This document shows, piece after piece, positions 38,571 through 50,432 of a stretch of 64,000 bases of DNA. Source of the stretch: Ooceraea biroi (Eukaryota; Arthropoda; Insecta; Hymenoptera; Formicidae); NCBI RefSeq assembly GCF_003672135.1, contig NC_039517.1, forward strand, positions 2,790,001 to 2,854,000, written 5' to 3'. Each line of letters starts with the position of its first letter. The stretch's first letter is position 1. A program made the translations under genes and the position numbers. The notes under the pieces are model-generated. The model made no database searches. It was given only the letters and a program-made list of their open reading frames with translations, and had not been told where the DNA came from.

Positions 38571-39856
38571 TTGGGTCATTAAGTATGAAACTTTACAAAT
38601 GTAAAAGCGTCATCTTTAACATTTGTTATCTCAAATTTGGCGCCAGACGTCAGTATCAGGTTAGGTTAGTGTGATAGATGTATGTTCGCTCTTCAAATGT
38701 CATATTTGTTTGTTCAAATATCTTCATTAGTTTTATTGGTGGATTCTTTTTTATAGAACTATGGAAAAGTCCAAAATTCGTGTGATTTATGAATATGAGT
38801 TCCGCCGTGGAACCACAGTGTCGGAGACAGCTCGTAATATCAACGCTGTATTTGGTGAAGGTTCAACTACTAAAGCAACGGTGGGCAATTGGTTCAAAAA
38901 CTTCAGAGATGGAGATTTCAGCCTCGCTAATGAGCCACGTGGAAGACCAAAGACGAAGGTGGACAATGATCACTTGAGAGCCGTAGTAGAGTCCGATCCA
39001 TCTCAAAGTACACGTGAATTGGCATCGATATTCAATGTTTCCATACCCACCATATTGGTTCATTTAGCTGCAATTGGCAAGATAAAGAAGTTGGACAAAT
39101 GGGTCCCGCACGAATTGGCCGATGCGCAGCAGGCGCAACGTCTAGAGGCTTCCCTTTCTTTGCTTTCCCGTCACAAAAATGGATCTTTTTTTAATCGAAT
39201 TGTGACCTGCGATGAAAAGTGGATACTCTACGACAATCGTAAACGCTCACATCAGTGGTTGAACGCTGATGAACCACCGAGACATCACGCGAAACCCAAC
39301 ATTACACAGAAGAAGCTTATGGTGACTGTTTGGTGGTCCAGGTCAGGTGTTATCTACTACAACTTTATGAAACCTGGTACATCGATAACGGCTGAAGTAT
39401 ATTGCAAGCAACTGGACGAAATGATGCAACAACTTGCTATTAAACAACCGAAATTGGTCAATCGGTCAATGCCAATGCTGTTGCATGATAATGCTCGACC
39501 GCACACTGCACGACTGACCGTGGCAAAGCTACAGGAGTTGGAATTGGAAACTCTCCGTCATCCACCATGTTCACCAGATCTATCACCTACCGACTATCAC
39601 TTCTTCCGGAATTTGGACAACTTGTTGGTGGGAAAATTGTTCAATTCTCAACAGGCAGTCGAAACAGCCTTCCGCGACTTCATCGATTCCCGTACTCCTG
39701 GCTTCTATAGTAGAGGCATAGACCAACTACCACTAAAATGGCAGAAGTGTGTAGATAACATGGGCGCATACTTCGATTGAAAATAAATCATGCCCATGTG
39801 CCAAAAAATGCAAAAATTTATGTTCTATTTGTAAAGTTTCATACTTAATGACCCAA
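38571..39856 (+). mobile_element. Mariner element MarD, structurally intact
   Basis: The 1,286-bp element is flanked by TA at 38569-38570 and 39857-39858. The two inverted ends, starting TTGGGTCATTAAGTATGAAA, are identical over 30 bp. One uninterrupted transposase frame fills the middle, with about 190 bp of leader and about 75 bp of trailer. All hallmarks of an autonomous mariner are present. Confidence 0.96.
38761..39780 (+). CDS. Mariner transposase, 339 aa, intact (MarD)
   Basis: This enzyme cuts and pastes its own element at TA sites in the nucleus. The frame is complete from ATG to TGA. Residues 1 to about 110 form the two helix-turn-helix DNA-binding units, including the GRP linker near residue 60. 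Then come KWVPHEL, the first catalytic Asp in VTCDEKWILYDN, the second in HDNARPH and the third in SPDLSPTD. The last two are 34 residues apart (DD34D). It ends YFD. The wording (VTCDEKWILYDNR, SPTDYHFF) places it near the Hsmar1/SETMAR-type mariners. One oddity is HPPCSPD in place of the usual HPPYSPD. No SET domain or other host exon is attached. Confidence 0.95.
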   Translation: MEKSKIRVIYEYEFRRGTTVSETARNINAVFGEGSTTKATVGNWFKNFRDGDFSLANEPRGRPKTKVDNDHLRAVVESDPSQSTRELASIFNVSIPTILVHLAAIGKIKKLDKWVPHELADAQQAQRLEASLSLLSRHKNGSFFNRIVTCDEKWILYDNRKRSHQWLNADEPPRHHAKPNITQKKLMVTVWWSRSGVIYYNFMKPGTSITAEVYCKQLDEMMQQLAIKQPKLVNRSMPMLLHDNARPHTARLTVAKLQELELETLRHPPCSPDLSPTDYHFFRNLDNLLVGKLFNSQQAVETAFRDFIDSRTPGFYSRGIDQLPLKWQKCVDNMGAYFD

Positions 39857-41970
39857 TATAATCGAGAGAACGTTAAACAAATGCGTCGCGGAAGTTCAAA
39901 GTTCGTGTTCATAAAGGATTAATGGCGGTGTATTAGGAGTACTGGGGTTCGCCTACACGAAACACGACCGAAAGTGACCGCGTGAATCATGATACCGCAT
40001 AAAAATGGCGCGCGTCAACTTTTTGCATGTATTCGTTATAATTTCATATGATTTTATTGAAAGACATGATCGTTAAAGAAGCTCTACCTGAGAAACGAAT
40101 AAAGGATTAGCGATTTACCATGGATGACTGGTTTAATGTTCCAGCGGCGCGATAACGCGAGTTATCAAAAAGCGATTATTAAGCGTACGCGAGCCATAAG
40201 GAGAAAGCTCATAGGATACAGAGAAAAATTGCACGCCAAGCAAGACGATCGAGCAGAATCTGAACAAAAACGCAGAATCTCGATGTGCAAGTTACCGTTT
40301 CCGACTGTCGGTTTCCGGCGCGCTGGATGCAGCCACGAATGAATATGGATCTGTCGTCGTCGATCCAATACGTTTAATGCTCGCACGAACGTAAATCTGC
40401 TGCTCGATGAGCGGCAAACGTATTTAGAAAGCACAGAACCGGTGCAGATATTGCGGACGCGTTGTCGGCCTTTATCGGTTCCCAACGTACCAAAAATATC
40501 AGTGGGATTTATCGCGCTCGCTTTAATTCGACACTCGCCATTTATCATCGGACACGCGTTCCGCATCGCAACGCGCGTTACTGACGATGCGCGATGATCC
40601 TTCGGCGTAGCATCGCAAGAGAAACGCCGTGAGAAAATGGATACTTGACATTCCTATTATATATCGTTAGCGCGATAGAGGTCCCGCGACATTTCAAAAT
40701 GGTTCGCTCAATTTCGCCCGAGACTTAAGATTAAGATTCGAGATTAATCTGGAGACGGTTGGCTAAGGACGGTGGCTTAATTATCGCCTACCCCGAGGTT
40801 TTCTCTCGTGCGTTGACCGTTAGTTTGAAACGGTACTCGCTGTACAAATACAGCACGCCGATTCGCCGCCGTGCATTAAAGCCCGCGACTGCTAATAAAC
40901 GCGCATTCCGGCACTTTGTATCTGAAATAGCAACGTTCGCCGCGCGTTGCAACACTCATAATCCCAACCAGACCAGAAAATCAGGAACATCCCTACCTCC
41001 TTTGGCTGCTGGTTAAAAACTAACGACATCGCGAAGCCCAGGCGGAGGATGCCGGCTATTCCGAGATTCCCCGAAATATCATCTTTCCTTCGTCAACGTG
41101 CCCTTTTCGCAAAATTGCTGATTCAACGAGAATCATTAGCCGAGGATAGTTTGAACGGCAACAAAAAGCGCGATAAATTAACCGTTACTCCAAACGATAG
41201 CTTCTTTTCAAGTCCGACTTGTTACTTAGTGCCTCGTGAAAGTTCTGTCCCCCGTACGCAAAACTCAGGGGCCCTCGACCAGGAGCGTTTTATTTTTCCT
41301 CCGTGATTAATTCGCGCTCCGTCAAGCGTCTTTATATCGGGCGGCAGGATCGCACCGCAAGAAGAGGCGGCGGCGACGGCGCGCGTTCGCGCGCACGCGG
41401 TGTGCTTTTTAAATAACTATAATGAGGGCAATTATCTTGCGCGCCGGCAAGCAGAGTGTGACGAGTCGTTGTTACATATTGCGGCACGGAAGATGATCGC
41501 CCGAGAGGTGGATGGCAAAGGAGGAGCGAGGGAGGAGGCGGTTGAGGGTGGCGGAGGGCAAAGGGGCAGAAGGGCGAAGGAGGAAGTTAAGGCGAGGGAA
41601 AAAGAGGAGGCAGCGCGTGGCAAGCGGATCCCCTACTCTCCCTCTTTTTTCCCCCTTGTCCTCTTGCACCTCCGAAAGCCTCCGTCGCCGTCTCCACCGC
41701 TTCGAGGCTTTAACTACTTTCTTATTCGTTCGTTTGAGCCCGGCCTCGCGCGGGGCCCGCGAGCATAATGCCCCGGGAGCTCCTTACGCATGCTGAACGC
41801 CAACCGGCTTCCCCCTGTCGCCGCCACCCCCTTCGGTCGGTCATACCGCCTCTTCTTCCTCCGCCACCTCCACGCCGTCTCCTATGGGGCCCCCGTCGCG
41901 CTCCTCCACCTTCTTAAAGGACCGTAGCTCCAAGAGAGGAACTGCGGGTCAGAGACTGCGAGGCACATTG

Positions 41971-41999
41971 TGGCTCGTGCCTAGATCCATTGGCGTCCG
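41971..41999. repeat. 29-bp dispersed duplication, copy 1
   Basis: This matches 42425-42453 with two differences in 29 bp (core TGGCTCGTGCCTAGAT). The copies are in the same orientation, 454 bp apart. Confidence 0.8.
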
Positions 42000-42424
42000 A
42001 CTCCGCCGGGAATTACGCGTAGCGTGACGGCGGCAGGCAAGGGGCAGCGCGAGTAAAGTCCCTCGAAAGAAAGACGAGTCCCGAGAGTAAGCTGCTACAC
42101 ACAAGATTCACGATCATCCAGCTTTTCCTCATTTTAGATTTACATTAGGGTTGCAATTTAGACACCGAGACATCTAACGATGATGTCACGTGGATGTCAC
42201 ATGGTACATGAGGAATTTCCATTGAATCGTTTCGCAGGATGCAGGATAGTCGAGACAAGTGGTCAAGGATCGGGGACTCTGTACACGTTGGAAAATGTAC
42301 AGAAAATTCAACAATGCGCCACCCTTACGCGCATGTCTAGCAAAACTATCGCGGTAGTGAAATTATCGAAAAAAAATGGTGATTTATCGGCGATCGCTCG
42401 TGGCGTGGCACATGCAGCCTCGAG

Positions 42425-42453
42425 TGGCTCGTGCCTAGATACATTGGCGCCCG
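42425..42453. repeat. 29-bp dispersed duplication, copy 2
   Basis: This is the partner of 41971-41999 in the same orientation. The neighbouring sequence does not align, so the duplication is short or its flanks have decayed. Confidence 0.8.
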
Positions 42454-43638
42454 CATCCGGTGAAGGCGGCGTCGAGAAATCGGATGAGCGTCGCACGCGC
42501 AACGTTGCGCCACGTATATGCATACACATCGCACACGATAACGACACGTTGTTCGTGATTGCGTGCCTAACAATAGGAAGAAGACAATTCTTTTTCCTAC
42601 GGTTGCGACATCGTTCGCGCAATCGTTATACATTTATGATTATTCATATACACACATATACGCAAAGAGAGTGGTTCAACTGCTTGAAGGCTAGATTACT
42701 CTCTCCAAGATTTCCAAAGTTTTCTCTATCGATATGATGTATGTATCATCATCTTCCTTTCGCTTCGAGGACTAGCAAGAAACAACTGGACAATCGACAA
42801 TGAACAAAGACATTTACAGACGATTGATAGTGTTGAACCGACGACACGGATATTATTGAAATCGTGTAGGAAGGCTCTCGCGGGGATACTCTGTGACTTT
42901 GCGACGAAAGGATCCCCGTGCACGAGCCAAGAACTTTATTCGGCCGACGCCGATGCGTCGATGTAACGAGAAACGTGGCGTGGCTGTTGCGCCGGAGCGA
43001 AGTAGCCTCGCTTATGGTCCGGTGGTGCCCGAGGAGCATAACAGCTCGCGGAGCATAACGCCACGAGCCATCATATCCTCCTTCCAGAGTGGCTCTCCGG
43101 AGGTGTTCCTCCTCCTCGTCCTCCTTCTCCACCTCATCCCTCGCAGTACCACGCCATACCGCCACGCCACGTCGGGGGGTTTCTCTCTTCGTTCCGCCGA
43201 CGCACACGCACACGCCGATACGCGTACGCGCGTACCTGATGCTTCGGTTCATACGGGGTGTGTGCGAATCTCCACGCCGATCGGGAGACATCGATGTCGA
43301 TCGGCCGAGATGTCAAACGCGTCATCCGTCGATTCCTCCGTCTCTCTCTTCTTTTTCTCGAAGCCGTCGCGAATAAACTGCCGGCGATGTATCCGGCATG
43401 GCGTCCGGAGCAATTTGCACCCGGCGCGAATTGCGGAATGCTGAAATCGCGTGATGATCGTTTCCTGATACACCCTGTGTACGTGGACAGGACCGTGTGT
43501 GCACGTCGCGCATACACGCACACATACGCATACTCGTGCCACAATAACGGCGGCTTCCGCAAACTAGATCGGCTGAACAGATATTAGGAGGAGCGCGTCT
43601 CTGGCCCCGCCGCTCTCTGCCGTTGCGGCAAGTGCTGG

Positions 43639-43745
43639 TCATTGTCCACCGGCGGGCACAGGAAGTCGACGACGACCAGCCCCGGCTGGCCGGCGTGCGC
43701 GCGAGAGATTTTTCGGTAGGATAATCGCGCGGAGAAACTACGGAC
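43639..43745. repeat. Diverged local duplication, copy 1 (about 105 bp)
   Basis: This aligns with 44642-44727. Shared blocks in the same order include CAGGAAGTCGA, GAGAGATTTTTCGGTA (GAGAGATTTTCGGTA in the partner) and GATAATCG. It is longer than its partner because of insertions around 43683-43702. On the minus strand its frame is interrupted. Confidence 0.6.
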
Positions 43746-44641
43746 CCCGGCCCCGACCGTTCAAGATTATCGTGCTCGCGATATGATAAGGCCTGGCAAA
43801 CCTGGCGGGGAACGGTACTCTACCAGTTGCGTCCGAGGAGAGAATGGAGAATCAAATTGATTAACTCGACTTTACTCGTGGATACACGAGCGATGTCCCA
43901 AAGTCGAGAAAGACAATTTCGAAAGTGCTGCACTCGTTTGGGTTTTACTAATTATTAATTGAGAGACCTGTGAGAAGATTAATGCAGAGAGTGGTACATG
44001 TCGTGGCACAGTCATCCGCCGCAGAATGAAAAACAACGACGTTCCAACAAAACAGGAAACCGTAGGAAATCGTGATGCGTCGCGCGAGACGAAGCAGCGC
44101 GGGATTAATTAGCGATACCGATCGTATCGTGGACGTTGACGGTGACTCGATGATGATGTTGTGAAACGCATGTTATTTGTATGCTAACGTAGGACGACTT
44201 GCTGTTTTATTTTAATCGACCAGTCCGACAGGGGCACGAGCGCGAAAATTACTTCTTTAGAATTCAAACGAAATATCTGCAATCGTAATTACGAGGATGG
44301 CGACAATCTCGATCAAAGAGCAGATTACTGTCCCGACGATAATATTATAATAGCGAAAGGATAGCGACTTGTAATCGTGACATAACACAAGAAATATACG
44401 AGCGGTGCCTTTTTTTATAACAGTGGACTCGATTGTCCGGTTATCAACTCGCCAACGATTTTTCAAATTTCTTTGAACGTTACTTTGGGCCTTGATAGAG
44501 GATAGATTTATTTTGTGACACGTGTGCCCATGTCACGTTATTTCGCCATTATTTCTGATTACGGGTTCCGAATAGAACAGACAATAGAAGATTGGGTTGA
44601 TTTTAACACGCGCGTCTACCGTGCGCCGTTGCGACAAATAA

Positions 44642-44727
44642 TCATCGTCCATCGCCGGCAGGAAGTCGATGAGGAGCTCGGCCACGGAGAGATTTTCGGT
44701 ACGATAATCGTAGGGAAACTCCGGACG
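44642..44727. repeat. Diverged local duplication, copy 2 (about 86 bp)
   Basis: This is the partner of 43639-43745. Its minus strand is open (containing ENLSVAELLIDFL) within a 97-codon frame at 44533-44826. The conserved piece could therefore be an exon or a shared regulatory module. I cannot decide which. Confidence 0.55.
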
Positions 44728-46581
44728 TCCATTGTGACAATGGCCTGCCGAGACAGCGCGATAATTACGCGACGCGGAGTAATAATGCGGTAAACAGAAA
44801 AGAAGCGCCATACAGCCTGTCTTCATCCTGGTATTAACCGAGCAGATACGATCTCGCTGACCAACGAAACGGGAGCGTTAAAACGCTCGTTGCAATAACG
44901 TGGCGTATGCGAGATGAATCTCGTGAAACGCCAATGACGTAATCGGGAATCGAAGCCGTCATCTAATTATTACGCGTGGCGTCGATACGAGATGACGTCT
45001 CCTTCGTTTGCTCTACCCAAGAGGGAAAACGCCAATATCACGTTGTCGTCATTTCCTGGTCATTGTCGAAAACGATTCTTTTCCGTTGATTTTTCTCGCT
45101 GGCGGTGGACGAAGGATAACGAAAGGTGAAGCAGGCAGGATGAAGACGAGTGAACGAGCCCGAGCGGATCTCGACGTGGAAATTGGAAGGAGGAGGATTG
45201 TCAGGGCGGCACCTGACCGGAAAGCGTCACAGTCGGCGCATTCAGCCTCGTTCTCTCCTTTCCCTACCAACTATATCTGCTAGCCAGTTTCTTCCTCCTC
45301 GAAAGGGTTGCGCGTGAGACGGACGTATATCGTGAGGGCCCTTCGTGACCTCAAAACCAGACTTGAATTATTCGAATATTATTCTGACAGCGTCATTGCA
45401 ACGATGAGTCCACGTGCTAATTACAAGAATTACTCGCCGATGGCTGCATAAGGCAAGAGGTACTTGCAATTTTGAGGAAGCAGTTGCGCGATTCGCAAAA
45501 GCGACGGATGCGATATCGCGTCTCTTGCGAAAAACGCACGAGAGATTCACGACACAATCGCGGCGGAATTATATACATTGATACGATAACGCAACGCAAT
45601 ATAATATCTACGCGAGCGCACGTTGAAGGTGGGCTTCGGCGAGGACCGGACGAAGGGAGAAAAAAGATGGGGAAGAGAGAGAACGAATACGTAGGTAAGG
45701 ACACATAATAGCAGGATGTTACAACGCCCGGTGTCCGGTACGGTAAGTATCTGGTTTCATAAACGAAAGTGTCTTCATTCATAGATACATATTTCCATAC
45801 AATTGCGGCTATTGGTCCGTACCTCGTGATAACGCCGTTACCTACGGACAGCCCGGCGTATATTACATGTGTACGTAGCACCATTATATACAAATTCCCG
45901 CTAATGCGGTGCTACTGCTGCATTAATGATAAAGTTCTCCAGATATCGCGATAATGGCGCGCGAAAGAGCGCGGCGAGCGGCTGGCGAACGATGGAATGT
46001 ATCGCGCGTGCACTCTGCAATTTTGCTGCGACGGAACCGAGTAAAAAAGATTTATGTACGCACGCGTACACGTAAACTACGTTTATATCCTATTCGGCGC
46101 AAAGAGGACGAGTCAACGATACGACCTATATTCGTGTTCGTATGGAGAAAAAGCAGGCAGATTATTTGACGTTCTACCGGAACTACGTTCTACGTTCGAT
46201 ACGTGGACACACACGAGGACGCACCCTTTACCATAGGAAACCATCCTTCCTAGCATCCACACAGTCCACACAGGAAATCTCAGACGCACCCACCGAAACA
46301 AGCCCGCCCCCGTCGACCGGAGCCGATTTAATGTTTCGCTTCCTCTACGACGACAGGGGGCTACAATTTTATAGAAGCGTCAGAGCAGCCCCGCGCCTCT
46401 CGCGCGCGGGAGAGAGGCAAAACCGAACACGGTTACGCTGGCGAACGACATCGCAATTAGACCCGGCTTGAAGCACGACCACCCTTGAGGTACGACCGGA
46501 AGGCGCGTTATGGAACAGGTGGGGTGAGGAAGACGCCAAAGGTACAAATTACGAAAACAGCGACGGGGATCGCGTAAAGTC

Positions 46582-46589
46582 TATAAATA
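46582..46589 (+). promoter_or_regulatory. TATA box (TATAAATA) of a possible short transcript
   Basis: A canonical TATAAATA is followed about 30 bp later by an ACACTGCGTG segment as a possible start. A canonical AATAAA lies at 46859-46864, only 270 bp downstream. Motif evidence only. Confidence 0.4.
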
Positions 46590-46653
46590 GATTTCTTCCC
46601 TACGACGAGAACACTGCGTGAGGTTCTTTACGTCTTTGCTTAAAAACGTTTGT

Positions 46654-46863
46654 ATGAATATTTTTACAAAATGTGTTTTGATCCTTCATCTCACGTGTTC
46701 AAATTTGTTTTTAAGACTTTGCATGTTTAAGTTGACTACACAATTACGTGAGGGTGCAATTGAATTTTTGAGGAAACTTTGTAACATGCACCTCTCTTTT
46801 TGTATTCTGATATGTATAATACTCTTCAAAGATGTACGTGTATGTGATGTACGATTGAAATAA
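46654..46863 (+). CDS. Hypothetical 69-aa hydrophobic peptide within a TATA-to-poly(A) unit
   Basis: The frame runs from the ATG at 46654 to the TAA at 46861-46863. It encodes a Cys/Leu/Ile-rich peptide starting MNIFTKCVLILHLTCSNLF, with a second hydrophobic run (LSFCILICIILF). The stop codon overlaps an AATAAA poly(A) signal, so no real 3' UTR would exist. That is unusual and argues for either a non-coding RNA or a chance frame. No family is recognised. Confidence 0.2.
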   Translation: MNIFTKCVLILHLTCSNLFLRLCMFKLTTQLREGAIEFLRKLCNMHLSFCILICIILFKDVRVCDVRLK

Positions 46864-47672
46864 AGTTTTATTCACTTAAAAAAAAGTGTCTTAGACCTTT
46901 ACGTTAGTGCGGGAAATTTGGCGGCGGTGGTGGTTGTCAGGAGGGTGGATAATGCGCAAGTACGGCATAGTAAATTTTATAAAATAATACCCTCCAGCGG
47001 ACGGCTGCATATTCATTTTTCCGGAGGGACTCGCCCGCGAGAGCTGGTCCCAGGGAAGAGGGAGGAACGGCAGAAGAAGGAAGAGGAGGAGGGTTGCTCG
47101 CGCCACTGGCCGCATCCGAGCCGCGTACATATGTATGAGCTTCTGGTGGACGCGTTGGTCATGCCTCGACGAATCCGGGGCTTTCTGCCCTTTATTTTTG
47201 TCAGCAACGCGCCCTTTCCTCCCGCGAATAAACAGGGAAAAAAGGGTCAAAAGGATAGCCAAGCAGGCCGGATGATTAGCGTTTCCCGGTCGTCCCGCAC
47301 GACGTGTACGGGACTTCAGGTCGAGCAGAAATATCACGAGTGATTGTGTACGGTGCACGATGCACGGATGCGCGGAATAATCGTCAAAATTATACGAAAC
47401 TCGGAAGAAACCCGCGTACTCTCGGGGATACGTGATTTTTATCCAGCATACCCAGAAACTGCAACAAACTACCGCAGTCGTACTTTCACTCGCAGCGCGA
47501 CGAACATATTGTTTCGCCACGGCTAAGAGAGCAAGTTTTTCAACGTTAGAATCGTCGCGAATGGAGCCGCGAGATGAACGCAATTAAATCAGGTATAATA
47601 ATTTGCCGAATGATTTCGTATAAAAATTTCTGTCCCGTGACACTGATTTCGGCAGCAGCAAACGCGAAACTA

Positions 47673-48971
47673 TTGGGTCGTCCGGAAAGTTCGTGCCGAT
47701 TTTTAATAGATGGCGTTGGAACATGTCTGAATATATCAACGTTATTGAAAACATACGATTTATATACACATGCTTAAAGGTGACATTTCAACGCATCTTT
47801 AGGAAAAAAGTTGTTTCAGATAAATTGATTCGTGTCAGTTTTGTACTCTTTTGAAGATGGAAGAAAACAAAGAACATTTTAGACACTTGATGCTTTTCTA
47901 TTACCGGAAAGGCAAAAATGCCTCACAAGCAACAAATTCGATATGTTCTGTTTACGGAGAAGGCGCTTTAGCTGAAAGAACCGTACGTAAGTGGTTCGCT
48001 AAGTTTAGAGCTGGTGATTTTAACCTTAAAGACCAAGAACGCTCGGGCAGACCCTCTACTACTGATGATGACCAAATCAAGACACTGATCGAGAATAACC
48101 CGCGCTACACGACACGTGAATTAACAGAGATACTGAAAATATCGAAAACCACTGTCCACGATCATGTAGTGAAGCTTGGTTACGTAAGTCGCTATGATGT
48201 ATGGGTTCCGCATAATTTAGCCGAAAAAAATTTAATGGATCGCATTTCCATCTGCGACTCGCTGTACAAGCGCAACGAAAACGTACCATTTTTGAAGCAA
48301 TTAGTGACGGGTGACGAAAAATGGATCATTTACAACAATGTAGAACGAAAAAGATCCTGGGGTAAGCGAAATGAATCAGCATTAACCACTCCGAAAGCCG
48401 GCCTTCATCCAAAAAAAGTCATGCTCTGTGTCTGGTGGGATTGGAAAGGAATCCTATATTATGAGCTCCTACCACACAACCAAACGATAAATGCAGATAA
48501 GTACTGCTCGCAACTGGACGAATTAAAGACAGCGATTCAGGAAAAAAGTCCAGAATTAGCTAATAGGAAGGGCGTCGTGTTCCCATCGTGTTTCCATCAG
48601 GACAATGCCAGACCTCATGTTTCTTTGACTACCCGACAAAAATTGTTGGAGTTTGGCTGGGATGTGCTACCTCACCCACCGTATTCACCAGACATTGCAC
48701 CTTCAGACTTTCACTTATTTAGGTCTTTGCAAAATTCTCTTAGCGGCAAGAACTTCAACTCTTTGATCGACATAAAAAACCACCTTGAGGAGTTTTTCGC
48801 CGAGAAACCTAAGAAGTTCTGGGAGAATGAAATCTTCCAGTTGCGTGAAAGATGGACAAAGGTTGTGAAACAAAACGGTGCATACATAAGACAATAAATA
48901 TTTATCGACATAAAAAAATGTTGCCTTTGAATTTTCCTTCAAAATCGGCACGAACTTTCCGGACGACCCAA
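47673..48971 (+). mobile_element. Mariner element MarE, structurally intact
   Basis: The 1,299-bp element is flanked by TA at 47671-47672 and 48972-48973. Inverted ends starting TTGGGTCGTCCGGAAAGTTC are identical over 31 bp. A single uninterrupted transposase frame occupies 47857-48897. Confidence 0.96.
47857..48897 (+). CDS. Mariner transposase, 346 aa, uninterrupted (MarE)
   Basis: A nuclear cut-and-paste enzyme with a complete frame; I take the ATG at 47857 (MEENKEHFRH). The DNA-binding half includes WFAKFRAGDF and ERSGRP; WVPHNL follows. The catalytic residues are the Asp in VTGDEKWI, in HQDNARPH and in YSPDIAPSD, with DD34D spacing preserved. There is one oddity. Between GVVF and HQD it has four extra residues (PSCF) compared with MarC, produced by an 11-bp near-tandem repeat at 48576-48597. 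This sits directly before the second catalytic Asp and may weaken or abolish activity even though the frame is open. Confidence 0.93.
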   Translation: MEENKEHFRHLMLFYYRKGKNASQATNSICSVYGEGALAERTVRKWFAKFRAGDFNLKDQERSGRPSTTDDDQIKTLIENNPRYTTRELTEILKISKTTVHDHVVKLGYVSRYDVWVPHNLAEKNLMDRISICDSLYKRNENVPFLKQLVTGDEKWIIYNNVERKRSWGKRNESALTTPKAGLHPKKVMLCVWWDWKGILYYELLPHNQTINADKYCSQLDELKTAIQEKSPELANRKGVVFPSCFHQDNARPHVSLTTRQKLLEFGWDVLPHPPYSPDIAPSDFHLFRSLQNSLSGKNFNSLIDIKNHLEEFFAEKPKKFWENEIFQLRERWTKVVKQNGAYIRQ

Positions 48972-48973
48972 TA

Positions 48974-50432
48974 TCTTATAAAAAAATTCGCTAACGCTGC
49001 CGTTTTCGTCGTTAACAATGTTGTCGAGGCTAGGCTTTTCCTCGTAGACGTACCTACAAGAAAAAGCAACGTGCCCGCTCGCTCGCTTGCATTAAAGAGC
49101 AATTAGCCGCGGCTCGCGAGCACGCTGATGCCCGGAAGCGATAGAAGCGGGCCGCGCGTGCCACCCTTGCCTCCTCTTCGTCGTATATGCGCGGCTTTGT
49201 ACACACGCTTACACTTACCTCGCGGTAACGCGTCTCGCTCGCGAGCTCGCCTGACTCGAAGTAGTCCAAGCTGCTATAAGAACTTCCCTCTTCCTCGGCT
49301 CGGTAAGATTCGCGCCGCCGCCGTTGTTACCGTGCGTCTTCATCGCCGAGGAGAGGACGCGCCTCTGCTCCTCTCTCTCTCTCTCTCTTTTCCGTCCGCA
49401 GGACCTTTTAAACGCACAAACGGATAATTTTACGACCGGGGTACTCGACTTGAATGTGACAAAAATGCGAAATATACATATAGAAAATCTTACGTGTCTT
49501 TAATCCGACACGTAATCCGGACGGCACAACTTGTTACCTCTTATTGCCTGAAACGCCTCTTGCGTCCTATCCTCTCTCTCTATTTTTTTTCGCTCCTCGT
49601 CGCGGCGTATAACAGCGCGCTCAATTACCGTCGCAGATAATCATTATCGCGGAAACTGTATTGCCGGGCCTCATTGCCTCAATCCTTAATTAACCGCCGG
49701 CCATACGGTAATTGGTACGAACCGGTGTCGGACAACCGATACATCGGGCGAGAACGAGACAGTACGTGCGGGCAGTAACGTTTATCCTCGCCGGCCGTAC
49801 TCTCCTTCTCTCTCCCTCTTTAACGCTTCATTTTCGTACGCCGCGAAATTTATTTCAGCCTTAATGAGCATCTCGCGATTAATTTGCATTCAACAGGTAC
49901 CTTGATTAGTATTTTATTGCCTACGCTGTATACGAAAAGGTACAGCATATGTCTATGATCATGCTAGAAATAATTTCGTGTTAAATTACGTCGCGGAGTA
50001 CGCGCCGATACGTATAGATATACCAATAAAGTGATATTAAATACGTGTAAATTAGATGCATATGTACATTCTTATCGCGCTCTCTTTTATTCTGTTGGCT
50101 AAAGCGATAAACGACGATCGCAACGAGCCAGCGTAAACGCGCACGCATGTATTACGTCGCAATTAATTGTAATTTATATTCGAGCGAGTTGGAAACTTAC
50201 ATCCCGCGTGAGCGGCGAGTGCCGTCCGTACGGGACTCTATCGCGTATCGTTTCCGGTTCCGGATTCATTTTATTAATTTCGCGAAGGAGGCTCGTTGCC
50301 GCCGTTAAAATACTTCGTTTTTTCCTTCTTTTGCTTTTGCAGAGAGCCGTTCTCTCGTACCTACTGTACTTTCTTCGGACTCATCTCGCCTCGAACGCTC
50401 CCGCGAAAAGTCGAAAAAGAAACCGATGGTAC
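48974..50432. other. Non-coding stretch
   Basis: No gene recognised. A CT microsatellite lies at about 49370-49390. Several motif-free frames on both strands. Confidence 0.5.

Larger units (their letters stand above)
39859..47670. other. Long non-coding stretch with local duplications
   Basis: About 7.8 kb without a recognised gene. Purine-rich and pyrimidine-rich tracts at 41500-41700 create long but motif-free frames. Two diverged local duplications are noted (41971 with 42425; 43639 with 44642), as is a TATA-to-poly(A) unit at 46582-46864. The longest frame (minus strand, 46891-47583, 230 codons) is low in complexity and I do not call it. Confidence 0.5.

Noticed and set aside
38761..39780. 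SETMAR-type fusion of a SET domain with a mariner transposase
   Set aside because: No SET-domain exon is visible near MarD or MarB. Both are bounded tightly by their own inverted ends and TA sites.
43639..43745. Thioredoxin-like VVVDFL string on the minus strand
   Set aside because: It lacks the CxxC active site and neighbouring fold elements. The corresponding frame in the duplicate reads differently.
46891..47583. 230-codon open frame on the minus strand
   Set aside because: Opposed by another long frame, with low-complexity pieces and no conserved motif or promoter on that strand.
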